A DNA stretch of 60,602 bases from Bacillota bacterium (GTDB lineage: Bacteria > Bacillota > UBA4882 > UBA8346), in the NCBI GenBank assembly GCA_023417475.1, contig JAEZFP010000035.1, positions 1-60,602 on the forward strand. The letters run 5' to 3'. The notes under the pieces are model-generated. The model had not been told where the DNA came from, made no database searches, and saw only the letters and a list, made by a program, of their open reading frames with translations. Positions within the stretch are counted from its first letter, which is position 1; each line of letters starts with the position of its first letter. Both the position numbers and the translations under genes were made by a program. Positions 7,752 to 14,849 of this stretch are shown piece after piece.

Positions 7752-8927
7752 ATGGATCAAGTAGTTTTAAAGGGTGGAAAAGATAAACGGATTCGTTCCG
7801 GTCACCTTTGGATTTATCAAGGGGAGATCGGGATTATCGGGATCGGCGTCAAATCCGGCGAGGTTGTGGAAGTGCTGGATAATCGCGGCCGTTTCTTAGG
7901 TTTGGGCTATTACAACCATTCATCGAAAATTGCGGTCCGGCTGTTGACGACCAATCGTGAAACCATCGACGCGGCTTTTTTTCGGCGGCGTCTCGAACAA
8001 GCGCTCGCTTATCGGCAACGGGTGCAACCGGCAGCCACCTGTTACCGGTTGGTATACGGCGAAGGAGATCTCCTGCCCGGGTTGGTGGTCGATCGCTTCG
8101 AAGATTACCTGGTGGTTCAGTTTCTAACTATGGGAATGGATGTCAACCGCGACTTAATCATCAACCTGCTGGTGGAGCTGTGCCAACCGCGTGGAATTAT
8201 TGAACGGAGCGATCTTTCGGTCCGGCACTTGGAGGATCTGCCGGAACGTGCGGGTTGCGTATACGGCGAATGTCCGAATTCGTTGCTGATCCGCGATAAC
8301 GGTCTGCAATTTCGGGTCAACCTTCTGGAAGGTCAAAAGACCGGATATTTTTTGGATCAATCCGCTAACCGGGCGACCCTCGCCCAATATGCCAAAGACC
8401 GGAAAGTTCTGGACTGTTTTTGCCATGTGGGCAGTTTTGCGATTCATGCCGCCGCCTACGGCGCGGCGTCGGTTTTGGGAGTTGATATTTCCGAAGAGGC
8501 GACCGCGTTGGCGACGGAAAATGCCAGACTCAACGGTTTGGAAGCACACTGCCGGTTTAAGACGGCCAACGCTTTTGATTTTCTCCGTGAACAGGTTAGT
8601 AAGAAAGAAAGTTATGATCTGGTCATACTCGACCCGCCCGCCTTTACCAAGAGCAAACAAGCGTTGGAAGGCGCAATCCGGGGTTATAAGGAGATTAATC
8701 TCCGTGGTTTGCGACTGTTGCAACCGGGTGGGATCTTCGTCACCTGTTCCTGTTCGCACCACTTGCATCCGGAACTGTTTTGGGATATCGTCAATGTGGC
8801 GGCCATGGATGCAAAACGACGCATCCGTTTGATCGAACGGCGCACCCAAGGGCTTGACCACCCGATCCTGGTGGGAGTTCCGGAAACGGAATATCTAAAA
8901 TATTTCATCTTTGAAGTCATACAATAG
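7752..8927 (+). CDS. rlmI: 23S rRNA (cytosine-C5) methyltransferase, RlmI family
   Basis: A 391-residue class I SAM-dependent rRNA methyltransferase of the RlmI (YccW) family, which makes m5C1962 in 23S rRNA in E. coli. An N-terminal PUA domain (about 1-75, with GGKDKRIRSGHLWIY) binds RNA. A central RlmI-like domain follows, then the Rossmann methyltransferase domain with SAM motif LDCFCHVGSFAIHAA (about residue 218), catalytic motif DPPAFTKSK (about 294) and TCSCSHHL (about 329) providing the cysteine nucleophile. TTGGAGG lies just upstream of the ATG. A strong terminator follows. Confidence 0.93.
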   Translation: MDQVVLKGGKDKRIRSGHLWIYQGEIGIIGIGVKSGEVVEVLDNRGRFLGLGYYNHSSKIAVRLLTTNRETIDAAFFRRRLEQALAYRQRVQPAATCYRLVYGEGDLLPGLVVDRFEDYLVVQFLTMGMDVNRDLIINLLVELCQPRGIIERSDLSVRHLEDLPERAGCVYGECPNSLLIRDNGLQFRVNLLEGQKTGYFLDQSANRATLAQYAKDRKVLDCFCHVGSFAIHAAAYGAASVLGVDISEEATALATENARLNGLEAHCRFKTANAFDFLREQVSKKESYDLVILDPPAFTKSKQALEGAIRGYKEINLRGLRLLQPGGIFVTCSCSHHLHPELFWDIVNVAAMDAKRRIRLIERRTQGLDHPILVGVPETEYLKYFIFEVIQ

Positions 8928-8941
8928 TCACCAACGAATCA

Positions 8942-8969
8942 AGAGGATGCTTTCGGCATCCTCTTTTTT
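8942..8969 (+). terminator. Terminator of rlmI
   Basis: AGAGGATGC (8942-8950) pairs with GCATCCTCT (8956-8964), then a T-run. It is 15 bp after the stop codon. Confidence 0.9.
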
Positions 8970-9095
8970 AAACCGTTAAAAAGTCGTTCGGGAAGAAACC
9001 GGCGAGCGTTATTTCCCAAATCAAGGAAAGTAATTTCGACATTGAATTGAAGAGCGAATTGTTTAAATGTAAAATATTGGGTTTTTTAGTTGAAC

Positions 9096-9318
9096 TTATC
9101 CACACTATTAACAGGATTATCCACATTTTGAAGTGATGATGGCATTTTTAACAGCTAAATATCAAAGATATTAAAAGTTTTTGACGGTATGGCGGTTTCG
9201 ATTTTCGACATGACTTTGGAAACCTGAATTTAGCTTGAGGTTTTTCGTGAATCTAAATTTGCTTGATTTGAAAAAATCGTCCTCGGGATGTGGATAAAAA
9301 GATCAAGTCTGTGGAAAA
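9096..9318. other. Symmetric DnaA-box array (candidate replication origin or DnaA-binding locus)
   Basis: Inside an AT-rich gap of about 500 bp there are two perfect DnaA boxes TTATCCACA on the plus strand (9096-9104 and 9117-9125), a perfect inverted box TGTGGATAA (9289-9297), and a near-perfect inverted box TGTGGAAAA (9310-9318). Each pair is spaced exactly 21 bp start to start, two helical turns, and the pairs face each other across an AT-rich centre. This geometry is unlikely by chance and indicates DnaA binding. Whether it is oriC, an accessory unwinding site or a DnaA-titration/regulatory locus is not shown. No dnaA gene is in the window. Confidence 0.7.
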
Positions 9319-9423
9319 GTTATTGAAAACCGTTCTAAACGATTTAAAAAGTCAAATAACACGTGGGTTGTCTGACAACTGCTATTTCAGGGTCAATTAG
9401 ATAAAACAAAGAAGGGTGGGAGA

Positions 9424-9534
9424 GTGAAGCGTATGGTGATGTTGAAGGTGATTTTATCGCTTGTGGGTATATTTGCAGTGCTTAGATTGATAATTTGGGT
9501 CAAAAGTGAGATAAAACAACACCCATCAAATTAA
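9424..9534 (+). CDS. Small single-pass membrane peptide (36 aa)
   Basis: A GTG start at 9424 (after GGTGGGAGA) encodes KRMVMLKVILSLVGIFAV, then LRLIIWVKSEIKQHPSN. It has a basic start, one hydrophobic segment (residues about 5-27) and a charged tail. A perfect terminator follows at 9554, which supports a real transcript. Alternative starts are ATG 9433 and ATG 9439. It resembles small membrane peptides or type I toxins only in general form and no family is recognised. It lies immediately to the right of the DnaA-box array. Confidence 0.5.
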   Translation: MKRMVMLKVILSLVGIFAVLRLIIWVKSEIKQHPSN

Positions 9535-9553
9535 ATTTTAATTTAGAATCATA

Positions 9554-9590
9554 AAAAGGAGGCATTTCTTTCATAATGCCTCCTTTTAAG
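9554..9590. terminator. Bidirectional terminator
   Basis: AAAAGGAGGCAT (9554-9565) pairs with ATGCCTCCTTTT (9576-9587). T-tracts occur on both strands, so it can serve the small peptide gene on the plus strand and ymaF on the minus strand. Confidence 0.85.
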
Positions 9591-9630
9591 TGTATAGTTT
9601 GTCCTATATCGGCTCGGCAAAAAGAATCAA

Positions 9631-9942
9631 TTAGCCAGTAATTGGACTTTCAATAAGTGTTGAAAATTGAAATTCATGAAAATGGTCGTCATCGAGTGTT
9701 GTTATAAATTTGAAAAAGTGAATGTGTTTGTTATTACCTACTGGGACAGGAGGACCGCTTATAGCGGCAACTTCGTGATGGTGATCTGAAAAGAAATCAG
9801 TATTGGTAAATACCACATGGACATGGCTATTGTCGATTGGAATGAGTTGACTACTTACTCCCGCAAAGCGATGATTATGTGGCTCCTCTTGAAGCTCGGC
9901 CAGTTTGGTGCTGCCCTCGAATTCATGAACGTGAGATTGCAT
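9631..9942 (-). CDS. ymaF: YmaF family protein
   Basis: A 103-residue histidine-rich protein of the YmaF family (PF12788), known from Bacillus and relatives with unknown function. Recurrent H-x-H and HNH-like pairs (SHVHEFEGSTKLAE, PHNHRFAG, SHVHVVFTNTDFF, DHHHEV, KHIHFF, DHFHEFQF) define the family and suggest metal binding by a beta-rich fold; this is inference. AAGGGGGGAT precedes the ATG with good spacing. It lies convergent to the small peptide gene and is the only minus-strand gene between 6.3 and 28.3 kb. Confidence 0.9.
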   Translation of the reverse strand: MQSHVHEFEGSTKLAELQEEPHNHRFAGVSSQLIPIDNSHVHVVFTNTDFFSDHHHEVAAISGPPVPVGNNKHIHFFKFITTLDDDHFHEFQFSTLIESPITG

Positions 9943-10255
9943 GGAAATCCCCCCTTTCCATGATCATTCTATGATTCGCTGAAACTAAGGTGTTACGATG
10001 ATTGCATTAACGGTTTTTGTTTCAGGGATTGTTTCATTGAGTATTTAGAATAACACATTGAATTTTTGAATCATTTCGAGTGTTTGCCGTTGACTTATGC
10101 CAAAAGCCGAACCCATTACTGTTGATAAGAATATTCCTGTGGAATCGAATATAATGTCTTAGTTAGCGGAGAAAGCTTTGCCTGTTATTCTTTAAGTCAA
10201 AGGCAAAGTGGATGATCGCCGCAGATTGAAAACAGTATAAGGTGGACAATTGCCC
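9943..10255. other. Intergenic region, no gene seen
   Basis: This gap between the divergent ymaF and methyltransferase genes holds the ymaF ribosome binding site, AT-rich sequence, a TATAAT-like -10 near 10149-10156 without a well-spaced -35, and the AAGGTGG ribosome binding site of the next gene. I see no ORF with coding character. Confidence 0.5.
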
Positions 10256-11140
10256 ATGTTTGATTCGAAGCCGAGTTTGACGGCCCAATCGGTGGCCTCG
10301 AATATTTTATATTTATCCTCGGATCCGGTGTTTGGCAAATTGATTCCGGCGGAGGCGGTCACGCCGACCCGTTGGTTTTTGGAGGCTACTCCCGGCGGTT
10401 TGGGGAAACTTACCGCGGCCTTGGATAACCCACTGTTGCGTTCCTTAGCCCAAGTGGTTGAACAATTATCGGTTCCAGGAATTTCAGTTCATAATGCGGT
10501 CCGGAAATGTTGGATCGAGGAACAGGTTCGGGACGCGATTGGCGGCGACATCACGCAAGTGGTCGTATTGGGAGCGGGGTTTGATACCTTGGCCTATCGG
10601 CTACACCGGCAATTTTCTGAAGTTTTATGGCTGGAGATCGACCATCCGGCCACATTGCAGGTGAAAAAACGGGCATTCGCCGACCACGAAAAGTTGGGAG
10701 AGAACTATCAGCTGGTAGCGAATGATTTTACCAAACAGTCCGTGGCCGATGTGTTGGAAAAGATCAAAGTTTTTAATTACCGGAATAATACGGTCTTTAT
10801 TATGGAGGGGCTGCTCATGTATCTCCCGGAAAACGAGGTCCGCCGCTTGTTGAAAGCGGTTCACCGCCAGAGCGGTTCCGACAGCCGGATCGTCGGCACC
10901 GTCTTGGAAGACAAATCCCGCAACGACCTCGGCGGATTAAATACCCTGAAATTACAGTTGATTGGGGAACCCTACCTATGGCGGATCGCGCCGGAGCAAT
11001 TTCCCGGTTATTTGCGGGACGTTGGTTACCGGTTGGTCGATTCCCGGCAGGACCGGGAGGTTATTCACCGTTACCTGCCCGATTTATCGGAACAGGTTAC
11101 GCTACCCGGCGAGGAGTTTTTCTTTACCGCCAAAAAGTAA
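10256..11140 (+). CDS. SAM-dependent methyltransferase (LCM/PPM, TIGR00027-like)
   Basis: A protein of about 294 residues in the leucine carboxyl methyltransferase-like family (PF04072). The SAM-binding loop is VVVLGAGFDTLAYRL and the acidic motif WLEIDHP follows; NNTVFIMEGLLMYLPENEVRRLL is the typical post-motif helix. Family members methylate small-molecule or protein carboxylates, and the substrate here is unknown. The ATG at 10256 has AAGGTGG at a 10-bp spacing; an in-frame TTG 6 bp upstream has only 4 bp and is less likely. It is monocistronic, closed by a hairpin at 11175. Confidence 0.88.
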   Translation: MFDSKPSLTAQSVASNILYLSSDPVFGKLIPAEAVTPTRWFLEATPGGLGKLTAALDNPLLRSLAQVVEQLSVPGISVHNAVRKCWIEEQVRDAIGGDITQVVVLGAGFDTLAYRLHRQFSEVLWLEIDHPATLQVKKRAFADHEKLGENYQLVANDFTKQSVADVLEKIKVFNYRNNTVFIMEGLLMYLPENEVRRLLKAVHRQSGSDSRIVGTVLEDKSRNDLGGLNTLKLQLIGEPYLWRIAPEQFPGYLRDVGYRLVDSRQDREVIHRYLPDLSEQVTLPGEEFFFTAKK

Positions 11141-11174
11141 GGCCTCTATAATAGAGAGTTCGCTATGAAGGCTT

Positions 11175-11211
11175 GGTTTTGAACGATACGCAAAACCGGG
11201 TCTTTTATTTT
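11175..11211 (+). terminator. Probable terminator of the methyltransferase gene
   Basis: GGTTTTG (11175-11181) pairs with CAAAACC (11191-11197), followed by GGGTCTTTTATTTT. The stem is only 7 bp. Confidence 0.5.
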
Positions 11212-11333
11212 GGGCGATAAATCGTTACAATTTAAGATGGGTCTCGCTCTTAATGGGGGCGAATCCTCCGCGCGACAAAACGCAAAGACGCAAGAGATTG
11301 GCAGCGGAATTCAGGGAAATGACGAGGTTGATA

Positions 11334-12572
11334 ATGGATAAACGGATTCAATTGATCTACGCCGATCGGCAAGGCCGATTGATCGAAGAACCGGATTTGA
11401 CGGCCGTCGGAATGAACGGTCTCCAAGCGGAGCTAGCGGGGGCGGATTGGATTGACCTGCCGGCGGGCGGCGAAGTGATCCAAATGCCGGGTCGCTTGCC
11501 GCTGGGATTTCAGGCGGAGGAAAACGCCTTGGAAGTATTGGACGAAGGGGTGGCGGTGGCGGCGATTTTACCGGTCGGCCATACCCGCACATTATTGCCT
11601 GGGTATGAATTGGAAACACAAACGGAATTGCCGCTGTTTGGCTATACCGCCGTGGGCTCTTGCGCAGGGCGCTTGAAGGTGGCGGCAGTGAAGACCGACG
11701 CGGATCTAAAGTGGAATCCGGCGTATTATAACACCGGCGATCTGCCGCAGCGCATCGCCAGGCAACGGCAAGAGTTCCCCGACAACCGTATTTTGGAGCA
11801 GTTGGCCCGATGCGCCATGGAATATCACTGCCTAACGGCACAGAACATCTTTTATCAACGGTGGGAGGCGGGAATCCCGGTCTCTCCGGTTTGCAACTGC
11901 GACTGTTTGGGATGTATCTCTTTACAACCGGCCGAATGTTGTCCCGCCCCGCAAAGCCGGATCCGTTTCGTCCCAAGGCCCCAGGAAGTGGTGGAATTGG
12001 CAGTCTCCCACCTGGGGAACGCTGCCGACGCTATCATCAGCTTTGGACAAGGTTGCGAAGGCGAGCCTTCCATGCAGCGGGAACTTTTGGTTGAAGCCAT
12101 CGCCACGGCGCGGCGTCAGACCGCCAAAGGGACCATCAACATCAACAGCAACGCCGGAAATACCGAAACTATCAAACAGTTGACCGGCGCCGGATTGGAC
12201 AGTATCCGGGTTAGCCTTTTTTCGGCGCTCCCGGGGGATTACGACTGGTATCATCGGCCTCGCGGCTATGATCTTGCCGACGTGAAAGCCTCTTTACGGC
12301 ATACTGTGGCCAGCGGAGTGCAAACCGCGCTAAATCTGTTATTTTTCCCGGGCTTCACCAATCAACCCCGGCAGACCGTTGCCTTATACGAGTTACTGGC
12401 AGAGACCGGACTCTATCAGGTTCAATTGCGGAATTTGAACCTTGACCCGGAAAAGTTGAATCCGCTGCTGGACACTGCGGAACTGCCCGGCATTCGGCAA
12501 TGGATCGCCGAATTGCAAAAGAACTTCCCCCAATTGGAGCTTGGTAATTACAGCCGGCCCAAAAATGATTAA
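11334..12572 (+). CDS. Radical SAM protein
   Basis: A radical SAM enzyme of about 412 residues. The cysteine cluster CNCDCLGC (about residue 187-194) fits the CX3CX2C pattern that binds the catalytic [4Fe-4S] cluster. It is followed by FGQGCEGEPSM, the family's glycine-rich SAM site, and DSIRVSLFSA. The first 180 residues have no recognised domain. The ATG at 11334 is chosen because GACGAGG lies 8 bp upstream; the frame is open from 11253, but that stretch is Arg/Lys-rich and looks like untranslated leader. The substrate is unknown, and no maturation or peptide-precursor gene is adjacent. C-terminal cysteine clusters of SPASM type are absent. Confidence 0.85.
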   Translation: MDKRIQLIYADRQGRLIEEPDLTAVGMNGLQAELAGADWIDLPAGGEVIQMPGRLPLGFQAEENALEVLDEGVAVAAILPVGHTRTLLPGYELETQTELPLFGYTAVGSCAGRLKVAAVKTDADLKWNPAYYNTGDLPQRIARQRQEFPDNRILEQLARCAMEYHCLTAQNIFYQRWEAGIPVSPVCNCDCLGCISLQPAECCPAPQSRIRFVPRPQEVVELAVSHLGNAADAIISFGQGCEGEPSMQRELLVEAIATARRQTAKGTININSNAGNTETIKQLTGAGLDSIRVSLFSALPGDYDWYHRPRGYDLADVKASLRHTVASGVQTALNLLFFPGFTNQPRQTVALYELLAETGLYQVQLRNLNLDPEKLNPLLDTAELPGIRQWIAELQKNFPQLELGNYSRPKND

Positions 12573-12600
12573 TAAGCAAAAAATAAGTTTTCGTTACAAA

Positions 12601-12646
12601 ATGACCGCGGTCGCAGTTTGACCGCGGTCATCATTTGTGCTATAAT
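12601..12646 (+). promoter_or_regulatory. Promoter with a perfect 12-bp palindrome over the -35
   Basis: ATGACCGCGGTC (12601-12612) and GACCGCGGTCAT (12620-12631) form a perfect inverted repeat with a 7-nt spacer. The -35 TTGACC (12618-12623) lies in the right arm and is followed by a 17-bp spacer and TATAAT (12641-12646). A TTG-started secreted protein gene begins 35 bp downstream. The overlap suggests an operator. Without a T-tract it is a poor terminator for the radical SAM gene, though both uses are possible. Confidence 0.75.
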
Positions 12647-12680
12647 GTGCTGGAATCATACATATAAGGGAGGAAAACTT

Positions 12681-13367
12681 TTGAAATTCTTTGTTGTTCT
12701 CGGTTTGCTGGTTTTATTATTGGTTTCAACGGCTACCGGCGCAATGGCCGCTGCTGTCGGTTATTTGGATATGGTCGCCAATGGGGTGGTTGATCAGGAC
12801 GCCAATCCGACGCCAACCGGACAAGCGCTTGGTTTGAAAAACGGGCAAGATGACTTGGCAGTCAGCATCATTTCCGCAGGCACAATTATTAACGATAAGT
12901 ATAAAATCGGGGCCGAGTATGGGATTGGCTCGGTCAAAAAAACCGGGGATGATGAAAATTTAACTCTGCGCAGCATTAAAGTAGGCTATCGTTTGGTTAG
13001 TGCGAAAGCGTTTAAATTGGATGCGATTGTTGCTCCGTTAAACATCAACGCCAATCATAGTCAACTGGATACGCTTTTATACGGATTTGACGCGGCACAA
13101 TACTTCAGTACCAAAATGTTTCTGACGTTATCGTACGTTGTGGGCGACGGGGAGTACCAAAAAGATGGCTTGAAGGACGACAAATCGGTCCCGACGAACC
13201 TTTTGCGGATCAAATTCCACTACTTCTTCAATGACAATATCGGTGCGGTTGCCGGTTACACCGGATTAAACTACAAATTTAACAGTATTCACCCAATGGC
13301 TGGTAATTTGGGCACCATGGATGTCCACATGGGCGGTCCGACCCTGGGGTTGGTTTATAAATTTTAA
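12681..13367 (+). CDS. Secreted beta-barrel-like (outer-membrane type) protein
   Basis: A 228-residue protein starting at TTG 12681 (GGGAGGAAAAC upstream). Residues 1-23 are a signal peptide ending ATGAMAA. The mature part consists of alternating strands (YKIGAEYGIGSVKK, LRSIKVGYRLV, FLTLSYVVGDGEYQ, RIKFHYFFN, IGAVAGYTGLNYKF) and ends GGPTLGLVYKF. The terminal F and strand periodicity suggest a small outer-membrane barrel of about 8-10 strands. It shares its overall plan and LGL.YKF end with the protein at 4039-4719, so the two are probably paralogues. Function is unknown. The strong upstream promoter suggests abundant expression. Confidence 0.7.
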   Translation: MKFFVVLGLLVLLLVSTATGAMAAAVGYLDMVANGVVDQDANPTPTGQALGLKNGQDDLAVSIISAGTIINDKYKIGAEYGIGSVKKTGDDENLTLRSIKVGYRLVSAKAFKLDAIVAPLNINANHSQLDTLLYGFDAAQYFSTKMFLTLSYVVGDGEYQKDGLKDDKSVPTNLLRIKFHYFFNDNIGAVAGYTGLNYKFNSIHPMAGNLGTMDVHMGGPTLGLVYKF

Positions 13368-13382
13368 TTGCCGACTGATTTG

Positions 13383-13408
13383 AAACCCGCCGTCGAGGCG
13401 GGTTTTTT
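13383..13408 (+). terminator. Terminator of the barrel-like gene
   Basis: AACCCGCC (13385-13392) pairs with GGCGGGTT (13397-13404) and is followed by a T-run. Confidence 0.9.
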
Positions 13409-13458
13409 CGGTTTTGAGCAGCTCTTTTTGGCAAGCGAGCGAACCGATAATGATTTTA

Positions 13459-13487
13459 TTGCAAGCCCCCATTCCCTGTGCTATAAT
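13459..13487 (+). promoter_or_regulatory. rpmE promoter
   Basis: TTGCAA (13459-13464), a 17-bp spacer and TATAAT (13482-13487) lie 42 bp upstream of the rpmE start. Confidence 0.8.
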
Positions 13488-13529
13488 ATAGAAGTTAATC
13501 AGGGCAATTTGGCAAGTGAGGTGACAGTT

Positions 13530-13730
13530 TTGAAGGAAAGCATCCATCCCCAATTCAATACAGTGAAAGTTACATGCGCCTGTGGTGAATCATTTGAGTC
13601 CGGTTCAACCCGGAAAGAAATTCGGGTTGAAATTTGTTCCAAATGCCACCCGTTCTATACTGGCAAACAACGTATCGTCGATAGTGGTGGTCAGGTAGAG
13701 AAGTTCCGGAAACGTCTTGAGAAGAAATAA
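13530..13730 (+). CDS. rpmE: Ribosomal protein bL31
   Basis: A 66-residue large-subunit ribosomal protein. It starts at TTG 13530 with GTGAGGTGAC upstream; the longer open frame upstream overlaps the promoter and is not translated. It has the zinc-type (C+) pattern: a CAC pair at about residue 16-18, then CSKCHPFYTGKQ, and the family end VDSGGQVEKFRKR. The family bridges the 50S and 30S subunits. It heads the rpmE - yqhQ - prfA - prmC group conserved in Clostridia and relatives. Confidence 0.95.
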   Translation: MKESIHPQFNTVKVTCACGESFESGSTRKEIRVEICSKCHPFYTGKQRIVDSGGQVEKFRKRLEKK

Positions 13731-13738
13731 GAACCAAC

Positions 13739-13764
13739 GCAGGCGAGGAGAAATCCTCGCCTGC
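13739..13764 (+). terminator. Hairpin after rpmE
   Basis: GCAGGCGAGGA (13739-13749) and TCCTCGCCTGC (13754-13764) form an 11-bp stem with a GAAA tetraloop. There is no T-run, so it may act as a weak terminator or RNA-stabilising hairpin between rpmE and yqhQ. Confidence 0.6.
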
Positions 13765-13877
13765 TATGTAGTATGGGATATTTGGAAAATACTACGCTGT
13801 TTGCTAAAACCACTCCAGTTTTTAAAACCAGCAACGCATGAGTCGGAAGCAAACTTTAAAGTCAGGAAGGTGCAAGC

Positions 13878-14834
13878 ATGAAGCAGCAGCCAGAATTCTC
13901 CTATGGCGGCCAGGCGGTGATCGAGGGCGTAATGATGCGCGGCCGGGAATACGTAGCCGTAGCGGTGCGTAAAAATAATGGCGAGATCGTAATTAAAAAG
14001 GACCCTGTTGGATCAGTGACCCAAAAAATCCCCTTCTTGAAATGGCCGTTTCTCCGGGGTGTAGTCGCACTTTGCGAATCGTTCGGAGTCGGAATCAAAG
14101 CATTAATGTTCTCCGCCGATCAGTTTATGGAGGAGGAAGGGGATGAAAAATCCAAACTTTCCGCCGGTGAAAGCACCATGATGATCGCTGTGGCGCTCGC
14201 CATGACCATCTTGTTATTTGTAGTCTTGCCGCTTTTGGGCCGGACGTTGATCAGTAAGTTCCTGCCCGATCATTTCTGGGGCAATATCTTTGAAACCATC
14301 TTGCGATTCGCAATTTTTATCGGATATATCGTCGCGGTCTCGTTGTTGAAAGATATTCAACGGGTCTTCGCCTACCACGGCGCGGAGCATAAGGTCATCA
14401 ATGCCTTTGAGGCCAAAAAGGATTTGACGGTGGAGAATGCCAGAGTGTTTACGACCGCCCATCCGCGTTGCGGCACCAGCTTTTTATTGTTTGTCGTAAT
14501 AATCAGCGCCGTCTTCTTTTCATTTTTACAATTTGACTCCGTCTGGCTCCGGTTAGCGTCCCGGATCGTATTGCTGCCGGTGGTCGCCGGCTTCTCCTAT
14601 GAAGTGTTGAAATTCACCGGTAGACACCAGGACTTCTTCTTGTGGCGCTGGATGAGCGTTCCCGGGATGTGGCTGCAGAAGTTGACTACCCGGGAACCGG
14701 ATGATCAACAACTGGAAGTGGCCCTTAACGCGTTGGTAGCGGTGTTGAAGGAAGAAGCGCCGTTGATCGTGGCCGGGCGGAACTTTGCCGCCGAGAAAAT
14801 TGAGGTTGAGTTGGAGACCGCAACTACCGTTTAA
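13878..14834 (+). CDS. yqhQ: DUF1385 membrane protein (YqhQ family)
   Basis: A 318-residue integral membrane protein of the DUF1385/YqhQ family (COG3872, sometimes called predicted metal-dependent enzyme). It shows the N-terminal GGQAVIEGVMMRG motif, then hydrophobic helices at about 97-118, 135-155, 195-215 and 220-240. The conserved HGAEHKVINAFE motif and TAHPRCGTSFLL are likely the metal-binding or catalytic residues. Function is not known. Position between rpmE and prfA is the standard clostridial arrangement. GGAAGGTGC precedes the ATG. Confidence 0.92.
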   Translation: MKQQPEFSYGGQAVIEGVMMRGREYVAVAVRKNNGEIVIKKDPVGSVTQKIPFLKWPFLRGVVALCESFGVGIKALMFSADQFMEEEGDEKSKLSAGESTMMIAVALAMTILLFVVLPLLGRTLISKFLPDHFWGNIFETILRFAIFIGYIVAVSLLKDIQRVFAYHGAEHKVINAFEAKKDLTVENARVFTTAHPRCGTSFLLFVVIISAVFFSFLQFDSVWLRLASRIVLLPVVAGFSYEVLKFTGRHQDFFLWRWMSVPGMWLQKLTTREPDDQQLEVALNALVAVLKEEAPLIVAGRNFAAEKIEVELETATTV

Positions 14835-14849
14835 TCCCGAGGTGATTGA

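Noticed and set aside
8154..8861. Long open frame on the minus strand (235 codons) inside rlmI
   Set aside because: It is a shadow of the rlmI coding sequence; its translation has no family likeness and no ribosome binding site.
9350..9365. parS-like CACGTG centre near the DnaA boxes
   Set aside because: Only the central hexamer matches the ParB site consensus; the flanks do not.
11253..11333. N-terminal 27-codon extension of the radical SAM protein
   Set aside because: It lies in the presumed leader, is Arg/Lys-rich without similarity, and the internal ATG has a better ribosome binding site.
13368..13529. 54-codon N-terminal extension of bL31
   Set aside because: It contains the terminator of the upstream gene and the rpmE promoter; bL31 proteins start at the TTG chosen.
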